A stretch of DNA of 64,000 nt from Bugula neritina (lineage: Eukaryota > Bryozoa > Gymnolaemata > Cheilostomatida > Bugulidae): contig OZ037772.1 of the NCBI GenBank assembly GCA_964035545.1, forward strand, positions 2,922,501-2,986,500. Direction: 5' to 3'. This document shows, in pieces, positions 1-11,410 of the stretch. Numbering within the stretch: position 1 is the stretch's first letter; every line of letters starts with the position of its first letter. A program made the translations under genes and the position numbers. The notes under the pieces were generated by a model that saw only the letters and a program-made list of their open reading frames with translations, had not been told where the DNA came from and did no database searches.

Positions 1-200
1 CTAATACCAGTGACTCGGTCTCAAACTTACTTACTGAGTCATTGTGATTATTAGTTGATGACTTAATGTTTTAGTGAAGTTATAGTTATAGTTAACTTAT
101 AGTCCTACTGACACTAATAGCTAATGTGCCATTCAGTCTCATCTTCATTCTCAGTAATTGTAATACTGATATTAAGACTAACTAACGCCTAATGCTAAGT

Positions 201-310
201 TCAACTACTAATTATTACACTACTAGTACTACTACTACTACTAGAAGTAGTGGTGGTGGCGGTAGCGGTAGCAGTAGTAATGGGAGTACTAGTATTATTA
301 GTAGTAGTAT

Positions 311-352
<42 letters not shown>

Positions 353-395
353 TAGTACTAGTAGTAGTAGTAGTAGTATTAGTAGTAGTATGACA
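201..395. repeat. (AGT)n/(ACT)n trinucleotide tract, copy A
   Basis: A run of ACT triplets (about 210-245) is followed by imperfect AGT/GGT triplets to about 395, so the two halves can pair as a hairpin. The tract lies in non-coding sequence beyond the last visible ValRS exon. The B equivalent (31,365-31,485) is shorter. Ser-rich and Thr-rich open frames on either strand are by-products. Confidence 0.85.
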
Positions 396-537
396 GCGCT
401 TCTTCATAGGATCTGCCAGTCACCCAGTAGTTGTTGTCACTAAACTATGTAAAATATATAGAGGTTAAAAGGTCACTAAACTATGTGAAATATATAGAGG
501 TCAAGAGGTCACCAGACTATCACCAACTTTCCATGTA

Positions 538-690
538 CCAATCTCAGATCGATCTCAGCGAGATCGATCCATGGAAAGACGCCAAAGATCGATCTCCGTC
601 GATCTGAGCTGGTCGGTCTGTGGAGCTCGAACTCAGATCGATCTCATGTCAATAAGACCATGGAAAGACACCAGATCGACCTGAGAAGTA
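538..690. repeat. GATC-rich palindromic segment, copy A
   Basis: An island richer in G+C than its surroundings, with at least six AGATCGATCT-like palindromes or half-sites. It is arranged as two related blocks, each containing CAGATCGATCTCA followed by CCATGGAAAGAC. Conserved in copy B at 31,588-31,740. No coding frame is convincing and its function is unknown. Confidence 0.6.
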
Positions 691-966
691 GAAAAAGACT
701 GCGTGCTACAATGTTGTCTGCTAATAAAAATGATAACTTATTGATAATTACTAAGCAAAGTATTAAATAATCATGATAGCCGCCTTTTCAGATGCCAAAA
801 CTTTGACTTTCAGTACAATGATTAAGAAAACTCAATTATATGCAGAAGAAGGTAAAAAAAAATGGGAGAATTTAAATTGAGTTCAAATGACTATATTAAA
901 ACTCAGTTTCATAAGCTATTTCCTTTGTAATTTTAAGCCTAACAGTCCTGTAAGTTTATTAATAAT

Positions 967-1172
967 CTGCAAGGGCCACACCCACTCCCGAAAGGGCCAC
1001 ACCCACTCCAGAAAGGGCCACACCCACTCTAGAAAGGGTCACACCCACTCCAGAAAGGGTCACACCCACTCCAGAAATGGCCACACCCACTCCGGAAAGA
1101 GCCACACCCACTCTAGAAAGGCCACACCTACTACAGAAAGGGCCACACCCACTTCAGAAATGGCCACATTAG
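967..1172. repeat. 21-bp minisatellite, copy A
   Basis: About nine units of GAAAGGGCCACACCCACTCC plus one base. Because 21 is a multiple of three, the plus strand reads as a repeated KGHTHSR heptapeptide, which is an artefact of the period. B has about twelve units. Confidence 0.85.
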
Positions 1173-1459
1173 AGGGAATTCATAGTTTATCAACATAAAC
1201 ATAGTCTGTGGTAAATATTAGGTCTGTGCTAAACCCACTTGCTTTCTGTAAATAACACCAGACAAAATGAAGAATGACTCATACCTCAGCCTTAGGTTGC
1301 CCCTGGATCTGCACAAAGTAGGCTGGTATTCTGTGCCCCCACCATAGCTGTCTGGAGATACACCAGCCCTTGGAGTTCCTCAGCCATTTGTACCAAGTGA
1401 CTGTGTGATAGTCTGGTATGATCTTTAGCTTGCCTGATTCTACTACCTGCATTATACAT

Positions 1460-1735
1460 TCTATACTATAGATATACTATGCTATAGATATACTATGCTA
1501 TAGATATACTATACTATAGATATACTATGCTATAGATATACTATGCTATAGATATACTATGCTATAGATATACTATGCTATAGACATACTATACAGTACT
1601 AATATATATACTACACAGTACCAATATATTATATACTATACACAGTACTAATATATATACTATACAGTACTAATATATTATATACTATACAGTACTAATA
1701 TATATACTACACAGTACTAATATATATATACTAAT
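1460..1735. repeat. 16-bp AT-rich minisatellite and TA-rich tract, copy A
   Basis: Units of ATAGATATACTATGCT (about eight, to about 1590) are followed by AGTACTAATATATA repeats to 1735. This sits in the ValRS intron immediately upstream (minus sense) of the exon at 1285-1446. The tract abuts the point where copy A has lost a neighbouring exon. Confidence 0.85.
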
Positions 1736-1869
1736 TGTGAAACAGCCAAAATAGGAAAATAAGACCTTGTAGTGCAGTGAGCAAGGCAAGTTCAAGCCAT
1801 ACAACTTTAACATGTTGCATTACAGAAGAAAGACCTGCTTCATTTTGGTAAACAACTATAAGTAATATT

Positions 1870-2085
1870 GGGAGTTACGCCACCTATGAGTAACAACATG
1901 GAGTTGTGTTTCTTTTCATAAACGCAAAAAGGTAAAAATTACTTGTTTCTTCAAGGTAGCATAACTCCTAATTGTGTGACATATTTCTAAGTTGAAATGG
2001 TTTTTCCTTGCATTATATAATATATAATGCAAGGAAAAACCATATCAACTTAGAAATATGTCACACAATTAGGAGTTATGCCGCC
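1870..2085. mobile_element. Foldback/MITE-like palindrome, copy A
   Basis: Bases 1959-2081 form a near-perfect palindrome with about 61-bp arms and one clear mismatch, centred near 2020. The outer arm (GGAGTTATGCC) also recurs as GGAGTTACGCC near 1870, giving a second nested inverted pair with GGTAGCATAACTCC at 1955. No coding sequence. It resembles a foldback MITE in a ValRS intron. Confidence 0.7.
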
Positions 2086-2302
2086 TCTTTGTCAAAAACA
2101 CGGAATACAAGATTCACACACCAAACAGTACTCAGTGCTATATGAATAGACTCCAATATAGTTCTCCCTCCGTATCTCAGTAAGCTGAGAGACCTGACAC
2201 CTCAATTCATGACACAGTAGAATTCTTACCTTAGCAGAATACCATATTTAACACACGGATCTGTTAAATTATTTTGTCCCTACACACAAAAGGCTTTGAA
2301 AA

Positions 2303-2862
2303 CACAGGACAACAGGTTATGAATATACAGGACAACGGGCTATGAATATACAGGACAACAGGCTATGAATATACCGGACAACAGGCTATGAATATACAGG
2401 ACAACAGGCTATGAATATACAGGACAACAGGCTATAAATATACAGGACAACAGGCTATGAATATACAGGACAACAGGCTATGAATATACAGGACAACAGG
2501 CTATGGATATACAGGACAATAGGCTATGAATATACAGGACAACGGGCTATGAATATACAGGACAACGGGCTATGAATATACAGGACAACAGGCTATGAAT
2601 ATACAAGACAACAGGCTATGAATATACAGGACAACAGGCTATGAATATACAGGACAACAGGCTATGAATATACAGGACAACAGGCTATGAATATACAGGA
2701 CAACAGGCTATGAACATACAGGACAACAGGCTATGAATATACAGGACAACAGGCTATGAATATACAGGACAACAGGCTATGAACATACAGGACAACAGGC
2801 TATGAATATACAGGACAACAGGCTATGAATATACAGGACAACAGGCTATGAATATACAGGAA
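2303..2862. repeat. 23-bp minisatellite in ValRS intron, copy A
   Basis: About 24 units of GGACAACAGGCTATGAATAT plus ACA. It abuts the splice donor of exon 2872-3006, in the intron from which the expected TPAHD exon is missing. Confidence 0.92.
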
Positions 2863-5517
2863 ACAGAGCACCTGTCCCAAACTCCATCTCCACAAAGTCG
2901 TCAGCCACAATAGGTATTCTCCTGTCAGCAAAAAGATGTCTCACAAATTTCCCGTGTAAGTGTTTGTATCGGCCGTCTTCAGGGTGGACAGCCACGGCAG
3001 TGTCACCTACAATAGTTACCAGACTTTATAGTCTCTCACAGTATTGAGTATTGATATACAATTATATATTTACTGAGTGTTTACCAGATCCAACTTCACA
3101 GTCACTATACTCAGAGTACACAACTCCCAGTAAGTTAGTATCAAGCTAATTAACCACTAACCCCTTATTCACACTTACCGTATCGTATCGTAACAGCAAA
3201 TATCAGCCATTTTTACAAATGTCTGAGCTTCCTGTACGGTGTTGCGGTACGGTAGGATCAAGCACTGCTTGATTCAAATAAGTTGCGGCGGACTCCTATT
3301 GGACAGAAAAACTTTTGCGTTAATTCATTGGATATAAATGTCTAATGTAGCGTCATAGATCGTACCTAATAGCGGACTTTGAAAACTTCAACCCGCACCT
3401 TAAACCAAAATGGAATAATAGAATTAAAAAATTTAGGCTATCTCAAGTTCTCCACTACTGCTCCTAAGTGAGAATAGTTAGAGAAATCTACTCGAGTTAC
3501 TTCAATTGGCAGCAAGAGTCAGCCATTATTACGTTGCTAAGCAACAAAGCTATTAGTGACATTGATGTCTACTAACCCAACATAGTTTCTAATCTAGTTG
3601 TGGCCACAATAATCTTTTCGTCAGAATCTTCTACTTTATATGCAAAGGAAAGGAGAATTTCGAACTCCACCTTCTCCTTGTAGCCAGGCACAGAGAGCAT
3701 AGTCCTTCCTGTCAACTCTACTTTGTCTACCTGCAATCAGTGATACAACTCTCTCAGACTATACAGGTCAAAGGTTAAACTGTAGTGTGTGCTTCTGAGT
3801 CACTGTGTTCTCATTCTTTTCTATTAGTTCATATAATGTATATGAATGCTCGTACGAATGAATATGTGGCTGTGGTCTCATTGATGTATTCATTCGAAGA
3901 TAGTCATAATGTAATATATCAGGCTGTGTCTGAATACTACTATTAGGTTAGTTACTACCAACACACAAGTCTCGCAGTGAATAACCAGTTGACGTGCACA
4001 CAGTCGGGAGTCAGACTTATACTGTACGATATACCTCAATATCAGAGAAGGCAGAGTTGAGAGTACAGGACCAGTTGACCAGTCGGTTAGCTCTGTAGAT
4101 CACACCTTTCTCGTGCATTCTGATAAACGCTTTGTTCACCGCTTTCAAAGATTTCTAATAAACAATTATATATGAGTCATGTGTCAAGTGTGAACTGATT
4201 GGAGACCAGGCCTCATGATTAACCAATCATAGAGAGGATAACACACTGAGTCAGTAAACAGCCGACACGACATATAGACTCCACTACTCAAACATAATAT
4301 ATGTATAGAGAGGATAACTCCTCACCTCATCCATAGTGAACGTAGTTCTGTCCCAGTCATAAGACCCGCCCACTTTCCTCAACTGATGGTAGATTCTGTC
4401 TTCTTTTCCATAGAAATTATATAATAACACTGACCAATCATTGTGCTGCAAAACTTAGTTATATTAGCAACTTAAATAATGAGACCAATGATAGAGTGTG
4501 ATGAAGTAAACCTATATTTAACTTTTTGTATATTCAATTATATATAAGAATTTCATCATATTGACGCTATTATATTATCTTATATCAAACTGTAGCAACT
4601 GAACACCAATAAGATAAAATAAAAACTCAAACCCTAATACTAAGTCACTATGAAATGCATTTTCAAGATAAAATATTCCCTTACTGGTTCTTCCATTCCC
4701 ACACTCGTCTCACAAACTCATCTCGTCCCAAATCGTGTCGAGTTTTATTCTCTTCTCTAGCGAGTTTTTTCTCGACGACAACTTGAGTGGCTATTCCTGC
4801 GTGGTCACATCCGGGTACAAACAGTGTCACCTTCCCATTCATCCGGTGCCTGACAATACAACAGAACTGACACCTGCAGACACCTGACAACACAAGCATA
4901 TCAGACACCTAGAGATATTCCGGAAAGGTGCTGAAAGAAATATCTGTGGTTGAAACAACATCAATATAATAGATGAATGACTTATGCCAACCGGTACTTA
5001 ACACAAATTTTATCAGCATTCAAAAAAGAATTAACAGGGGGATGTTCATAGCCTGTCTGTGGAACATCTCAAAGTGACTTGGCAAGATGCCAAAATGTCA
5101 TGTAGTCACCACCAGAGGAATGGTGTCTACTGTTACATGCTATAAGCTACATACACCACCAGTTTAGTGACTAGGTAAGTACGGAGTTGTCTCATCTATA
5201 TGAATGAACATCTCACCACCGAACTATCGCATCCTCAACTGCCCCCAATCACATCTCTCTCGGTTACAAAGTAAAAAGCAACCAATCACAGTACCTGTTA
5301 CAACAGAGTAACAAATCACACCTCTACGTGTTAGAAGTAACCAATCACACATTATAGACTTTACTATGATGAGAAATGTACCTTTGAGATTATACTCAGG
5401 TTTGAAGAATCCTTCCTTCTCCCACCAAGAGCACCAGGCAGCTTCCACATAAGACGGGGAATAAGAACCAGGCATGGGACACGTCGTGTCTAGAATAACA
5501 GAAAACTATAAAGTATA

Positions 5518-5600
5518 GGGGAGCAGCTGTGGTCTAGGGGTTAGAGCGTTTGTCTAGTGAACACGAAGCCATTGTTTGACAAAGGCCATTGGTGACGTTA
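5518..5600 (+). mobile_element. Possible tRNA-derived SINE fragment, copy A
   Basis: GTGGTCTAGGGGTTAGAGCG resembles a pol III A-box region of a tRNA. The B box is not convincing. Also present in copy B at 37,557-37,636. It may be a decayed SINE or chance similarity. Confidence 0.3.
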
Positions 5601-7119
5601 GAAAGAGCATCTAGTCATAATTGCTCCTGTGCCACATCTAAATAAGTCCTTAGCCTGTTTTAACAAAAATGCTTTCCACCAGGAGTCTCTCACAAGGTTG
5701 GTGACTATACCCTGATATCTAGATATACTAAGTTGAGACTTGTCTTCTACTGGTCCATACAGTTCAAATATGATAAACACATGTATAAATACAATAATCT
5801 ATTCATAGCCCATAGTCTAACCACCAACAAGGACGAATAAATAAGACGTGGCCTGACACTACTACTACAACTTATATAACTTATACACAGCAGACTGTTA
5901 GGAGTATTTGAATCTGAGGCTATCCAATGTATGAGTAGGGCAGCCCTAAATGTAGGATATTGGAATACCATGTCTTATTACTTCAGTCTAAAGCAGTTCT
6001 TATACCTTCACGATTTTCAGTCAGAAATTCAATTTTGATGAGTTGCATTTCATTGTAAAAGCCAATCATCAAAATTTTTGCTTTGTGCATGCTTAATCAA
6101 ATAATTTTAGAGTAACAATCAAAGGGAATGATAACTCTTTTAGATATGGGGTATTCATGTTTATAATTACATCGGCTGTCTTTTTCAATTATCACTTTTA
6201 TGCTGTCAACTTAATTTATTACGTTTTCAAAGGGCATCAAATAGTGATTAAGCGAGATATATTTGAGTATTGCAGAGTGAGCTTCCTTATTAATATGATT
6301 TCAACAATTTTAAGTAAGACTATAGCGGGGCGGGAAACACTAAACTCCTTTCAGTAAAGATAGAAACGCAACTTCAGTTTAAACTGCTTACACACATAAC
6401 TGTGTGTTCACTACCGAGCAGTGTACACTGATAAATCAGTGCTATAACTGAAACTTGTAAGTAAAGGAATAAAGAGCTCAATTGAGTATAAAATGTAGAG
6501 AATAATTGAACTGAACCTTTCTTATGGCCAACTGGTGTGTCCACGTTATACGTTACTACAGCCTTCTCCTTTTTCTCTTTCACTTTTTTCTAGAAAAAAA
6601 AATCAAATTTGAAGAAAATAAAATGGAAATTGTTAACTACAGATAGACAACTTCCAAGTAAAAGTACAGCCATACAGTCGCAATACGAATATGTAATTCA
6701 AGTAACACTTTCATGTAGAAGTACAACCATAAATATGAATAGAAAGTAACACAAATATATACATTTAGGAGCAGTAGTGTAGAAATCGAGATAGCCTAGG
6801 TTCTTAAATCTTATTATCAAATTTTGGTTTGAGGTTCGGGTTGAAATTCTGACAAGAACATAACTTCTTATGCTACATTTCTAATCTAGAACACAGGCTT
6901 TCTCAATTTCTCCATTACTGCACCTACCTCAGTATATATAGAATCTGTAACTAACTAAACAGACACCTCAGTAGTCGTGGCAGACTCTGCCTTCTGTTTA
7001 GCCTGCTTAGCTTGAAACTTGGTTAACTTAGCAGCTTTAGCAGCTTCTTTCTTCAACTCTTTCTCAGATTTCACCTTGACCTCGCCAGTTGGCGCATCAC
7101 CAGGGGTCACTTCCGACAT

Positions 7120-7850
7120 GTTCGTTTATTGTGAGACTTTCCTTAAAACACAATCAGCCGGCATGGAACTAATAGATATCTCAATACTAAACATACAAAC
7201 TATTGACCCAGTATAGTTATAGACAGATATCTTAATACTAATAATATAAACTAATGGCTCAGTATTGCCTTAGTTATGCGTGGGGGTTCAGTGATAAACG
7301 CCTAGAAACCACACAGTTCAATAATGAAAGACTGTGACTTTTCACGAACAGACATCTCATCTCTGATTCTGATGAAAAATCACAAAATTTTCAGACAAAC
7401 GATACTGCATTTCAACTTTGGGACGATCACATAATAATAATCATTGTCATTTGAAAGATTCTGCTAAAATCAAAGTGCCGATGTTAATCACAAGGTCAAC
7501 CATAAATGACTCAGTCTGATGACTGACGGTTATGCTTAATGATTAATTAGTAATATGAATAGATTGCAAGTGATCAGCATGATGATGGTGATGATTGCTT
7601 TTCACCATCAAAGGTCAAACTTTGTAATTGCAGCTTGAAATGTAAAATTTAATAATATTACTTTTATTTAATTATACAAGTATAACTTACTATCATAACA
7701 ACATTCAACTTTATGTAGTCATTATAAACATGATAATGGTTTACCTTTTACTGCAGGTAATCATTATACTATTCACGATTATAAATATAATTAATATAAT
7801 TGTATTTATTGAAACTAAAATAATAAGGTAAACTAAATGAATTATCGACA
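7120..7850. promoter_or_regulatory. 5' flank of ValRS copy A
   Basis: AT-rich, with no gene seen. It begins directly upstream of the ValRS start codon (minus strand) and so should contain the promoter. No clear core element is visible. Homologous to 39,107-40,080 in B, where about 250 bp of additional AT-rich sequence is present (39,750-40,010). Confidence 0.35.
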
Positions 7851-7854
7851 TGAG

Positions 7855-8258
7855 TGTGAGTATGAGTAAGCCACAACTAGAAGGTGCAGCAGCAATTTGA
7901 GATCCCCGTTTGCAATACCTCATCAAAGATATAGAACAGGTGCAAAATAATGCAATCAGATTCATTGCTAAATTGAAAGGCAGAGACAGTATCACTGTGA
8001 CGCGTGACAAACTAAACCTAGAATCTCTCCCCGACAGACGCTTCAAGCTGAGGCACAAGTTACTGTTGCGACTTCTATCTAATGAGGGAAATCAGGCATC
8101 TCTAACCAACTCCTATGAACTGATGGACAGTAAAACCTAAAATACTAGGTTTACTAAGGCATCAAGCAGGGACGATCCCCAACCATTTTTGCAAAATCAG
8201 CAGCCTACTACAGCAGCTTCTTTCCAAAAACAGCCCGGGAGCTTAAATCTATGCTAAA
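7855..8258 (+). pseudogene. Non-LTR retrotransposon (LINE) RT C-terminal remnant, copy A
   Basis: Reads as the region after the reverse transcriptase domain of a LINE: LEGAAAI, stop, DPRLQYLIKDIEQVQNNAIR, then NLESLPDRRFKLRHKLLLRL, and in a shifted frame SSFFPKTARELKSMLNN and stop. Lesions are an in-frame TGA in the WDP-type motif, a stop after SKT, and a one-base deletion near 8,178. It aligns by pattern with the separate LINE at 57,771-58,373. Copy A keeps the C-terminal end and about 330 bp of possible 3' UTR (to 8,585) that B has lost. Confidence 0.75.
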
Positions 8259-8585
8259 TAATTAGTCAATACACCAGAGTTGTATATGTGCAACATACTG
8301 AAAATACTTGCTAGCCTGTAATCGGCAACTGTAGAGGTGTGCCTCTTGCTACATGCTCTAATGCGTGTAAGAGGTAAGAGGACTATCAATATGACTATCA
8401 ATATTAGTAGAAGTACCCAAGTACCAGTAAACATAGTAGCTGTAGAAAGTCTATCCCAATCAGTAACTGTAAGCCGTGAGGGCTGAGACTATAACTAGGA
8501 ATATAAAAAACTATAACTTGAGTATAACTAATCGAAGGTGAGTTAACATAAATTAAAAAATAATAAATATAATTACTACAACATC

Positions 8586-9612
8586 AAAATGAAATATGCA
8601 TTATAAATATTTATATTTTAATTTTATAATAATTTTTTAATTTATTTATATCATTTTATTTAGGTTCATCACCTTTCATTATGATTAATGAAATTCATAA
8701 ATCATATTCATAACGATAATCACTCGGATAATGATAATCACTTAAAAAAAATTGATAAACCCATAATCATAATGATTATTATTATCATTTATCGCTTATC
8801 AGTGATAATCATAATCAATGATTAAATCATAATGATAATCTTGATCATAATCAATATGAATATCAATATCATGTTATACTTATTCAATAATTATAATTGA
8901 TTGATTCTTATTCATATTAATAATTATAATCATAATGAATAAAAAATTATATTAACACTACAACTTACTTAATTAGAGTATCACTATTACTATTAGTATT
9001 AGTATTAGTATTACTTACAACTTGCTTATGCAAGGGAATTAAATTTTTAAAGCGTAGCATCCTTCTCAAGCAAAATAAGGATAATAAGTTTCGTCAAATT
9101 GAGTTAAAAACTACAACTTATAAGTCACAAGTATAAAGCAACTTATGCTCAGTCATCACTAATCCTAGTGGGTACGGCAAGCATATAGCATAATTTATTT
9201 CACAATGCGACAAGATTATCTAGACGGTGCGCCTCTCATTGTACTTAAGCAATATTCAATTGTACGGTTTTTATGACTTTAAAATCCGTTTTTGAGAAGC
9301 AAGGCTAGATCGATATTGACTCGCTAAGAGTTTTCGTAAACCCGGAAACTACAACTTTTAACTTGACCGCAAAGCTGGAAGTACGATAAGCGTCGCCGTA
9401 TTGATTTCAGGCGAATTTTAGTTGATTTCTTTCAAACTGCTGAGAAGTAATATTTGCTTCCATTTTATGTCTGATCGCGATGCAATTATAAATGTTCCTA
9501 ATTCAATCAATATTATGAAATAATTAATGTAGGAAATTCAATTTTGACTATATAGAATAATCTCAATCTGAATAAGTATTATGTATTTATTGTAACACTT
9601 GCACATCGTCTT
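8586..9612. other. Non-coding AT-rich spacer, copy A
   Basis: Contains degenerate ATAATCATAATGATAATC-type tracts (about 8,690-8,960) and then unique sequence. No gene seen. The counterpart in B is 40,433-41,453. Homology between the copies breaks at about 9,612/41,453. Confidence 0.5.
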
Positions 9613-10801
9613 AGCCTAGGGCCACACGACGCGTATTTTCGCACTCGTCGTGTGCAAAATGTCGCAAAAGTGAAAAAAGGAGTTTACTGTACGCGAATTT
9701 CATGCGTTGAAAATGCTGAACGGCAAGTGCGAAGATTTTTCTGTCGTCCTTACCTAATTGGCTGGTAGTTATTTAGCGAGCCCGGTTTTCCTAATTTGCT
9801 ACTCTTTCCATTAAATTGCGCATTATTTGTTGTATAGCGAGTAATATTTAAAAAGCAACATTTCTAGCCGTGTAAGTTTTCTACTTTCTGTGTATGTTTC
9901 TGCTATTCAGAATAGTCAAATTGATGTAATCAAACATTTTATAGATAAAAATGAACTGGCAAGAGAAGTTGATTAATGCAGTGAGTAATTTTCTTTACAA
10001 TTCTTATAAAATTTGTGATAAAAAATGGCACTTTTTCAATTTCTCCGTGAGTTTCACTATGTCATTCATTCAAAGTCAGTCATTCAGATTCAGTTATACT
10101 TATTGGCAATACTCATACTCATAGTGATAGTCGAACTCAATCAGTCAATGTGAATGTCATAGTGATACTAGTGTTGGTCAGTACTGCACATCATCCAACA
10201 CGTAATAATAGTTCAATTCATCATTTATACTATTTGTTGTTCTAATTTCAGGTCAGGGAAAGACCATGCTTGTGGGACAAGAATCATAAACACTACATGT
10301 ATAAAACTGTGAAAGAAAATAACTGGAAAGATGTTAGCAAAGAATTAGGAAATTTATTTGATGGTAGTTTATCAGTTTAATGAAGTAATTATGTCTATTG
10401 TAATCAGATATTTAATCTACCACTTTTCAAGTTTACTTTTGACTTTTATAATCTTTAGAAAAAGCATGTGCTCTGAAGTATCGGAACTTGCGGGACACCT
10501 ACGTGAGACTGAAAAGAGAACAGTTAAAAGTACCCAGTGGCTCTAGTCCAATTGAACCGCCAAAATGGCCTTTTTTTCAATTGTTCAGCTTCGTGGATAA
10601 TAAGAGTGGTGCAGAAAGGTTGGTTTGTCCTTACGTTAAGTAGTTTATTTATTTTTTCAACAAACAAACTTTAAAAATTATAAAATAATTTAATACACAT
10701 CAAGTAATTTATTTTGCAGTAGTATAGCTGACAATATGCCATCAGAGGATATCGTGCAAGAACTTGCGACCACTGATACAGATACAGCGACAGGGGTGTA
10801 G
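9613..10801 (+). mobile_element. Left end of a PIF/Harbinger-like transposon carrying a MADF gene
   Basis: Present only in copy A; it starts exactly where homology with B stops. The start reads GGGCCACACGACGCG and contains a 9-bp inverted pair CACACGACG/CGTCGTGTG (9,623-9,654). GGGCCACACG-type termini and a Myb/SANT-like (MADF) accessory gene are typical of PIF/Harbinger transposons. No transposase and no right terminus are seen; the segment runs into the 26-bp minisatellite. A host MADF gene moved here by rearrangement is the alternative. Confidence 0.45.
9951..10801 (+). CDS. MADF (Myb/SANT-like, Adf1-type) domain protein
   Basis: Four exons with matching phases: 9951-9980, 10252-10363, 10459-10618 and 10720-10801, giving about 127 residues. 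Exon 1 starts MNWQEKLINA. Exon 2 continues VRERPCLWDKNHKHY and NNWKDVSKELG. Exon 3 has ALKYRNLRDTYVRLKRE and PPKWPFFQLFSFV, the conserved order of a MADF domain, a helix-turn-helix DNA-binding fold. The last exon is acidic and ends GV-stop at the first bases of the 26-bp minisatellite, so the natural C-terminus may be cut off. No BESS motif is visible. All exons are open. It has no counterpart in copy B and sits about 500 bp upstream of the collagen remnant, on the same strand. Probable job: DNA binding, either as a transposon accessory protein or as a host regulator. Confidence 0.75.
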
Positions 10802-11096
10802 ACAGACTAAACTAGACAGGGGTGTAGACAGACTAAACTACACAGGGGTGTAGACAAACTAAACTAGACAGGGGTGTAGACAAACTAAACTAGACAGGGG
10901 TGTAGACAGACTAAACTACACAGGGGTGTAGACAAACTAAACTAGACAGGGGTGTAGACAAACTAAACTAGACAGGGGTGTAGGCAGAATAAAATACACA
11001 GGGCTGTAGACAGACTAAACTAGACAGGGGTGTAGACAGAATAAAATACACAGGGCTGTAAACAGACTAAACTACACTGGGGTGTAGACAGACAAA
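10790..11096. repeat. 26-bp minisatellite (GGGGTGTAGACA type), copy A
   Basis: About eleven units of ACAGGGGTGTAGACAGACTA plus AACTAC, in the intron or flank before the first collagen exon of copy A. It provides the stop codon of the MADF gene. The counterpart in B (47,930-48,090) has about six units. Confidence 0.88.
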
Positions 11097-11410
11097 ACTT
11101 ACTACAAACTTATAACTACCTTGTGTCATGATGTCTTTGTTCTCTCTTATAATTTGACCTTTATTTAGGGAGCAGATTTCAAGTGGGCTATTCTATAGTG
11201 ACCAGTCACACTGTTTATTATAGCAACATAGAAATCAAGTTGAAAACTAGTTGCACCTGTTGTGATGCTATCAATGGGTGCTTACAGGTAGAGATGGAGT
11301 ACCTGGACCTGTTGAGATCGGTTATCAGGGTAAACAAGGAGATCAAGGTCCTGCAGGTAAGAATGAGGAGTTACTCACCCTTGCTTGTGTATTTCTGTTC
11401 TTTTTAGGTA

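Larger units (their letters stand above)
1285..7119 (-). pseudogene. VARS1: Valyl-tRNA synthetase, 5' part, copy A, disrupted
   Basis: Class I cytosolic-type valyl-tRNA synthetase, which charges tRNA-Val. Exons read on the minus strand: 6967-7119 (start MSEV, Lys/Ala-rich N-terminal extension), 6517-6589, 5382-5489 ([11 protein letters not shown]), a remnant at about 5217-5245, 4685-4849 ([17 protein letters not shown]), 4326-4407, 4035-4154 (RLVNWSC), 3577-3730 (TTRLETMLG), 2872-3006 (EMEFGTG) and 1285-1446 ([16 protein letters not shown]). Splice phases agree between neighbouring surviving exons. Lesions: a 113-bp deletion removes most of the HIGH exon with its acceptor; the acceptor of exon 4326-4407 reads GG instead of AG; the exon equivalent to B 33072-33153 is deleted; the exon after FGTG is absent. 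The KMSKS and anticodon-binding parts would lie left of the window. Family identity is near certain, and so is loss of function. Confidence 0.9.

Noticed and set aside
192-443. Poly-Ser (plus) and poly-Thr (minus) open frames, and the 31,337-31,531 counterpart
   Set aside because: Translation of an AGT/ACT trinucleotide tract; no exon structure and copy-variable length.
887-1198. KGHTHSR repeat protein, also at 31,939-32,313
   Set aside because: A 21-bp minisatellite read in frame, in non-coding sequence beyond the last ValRS exon.
2303-2862. CRISPR-like array of regularly spaced repeats
   Set aside because: Units are contiguous with no unique spacers, in an animal gene intron; a plain minisatellite.
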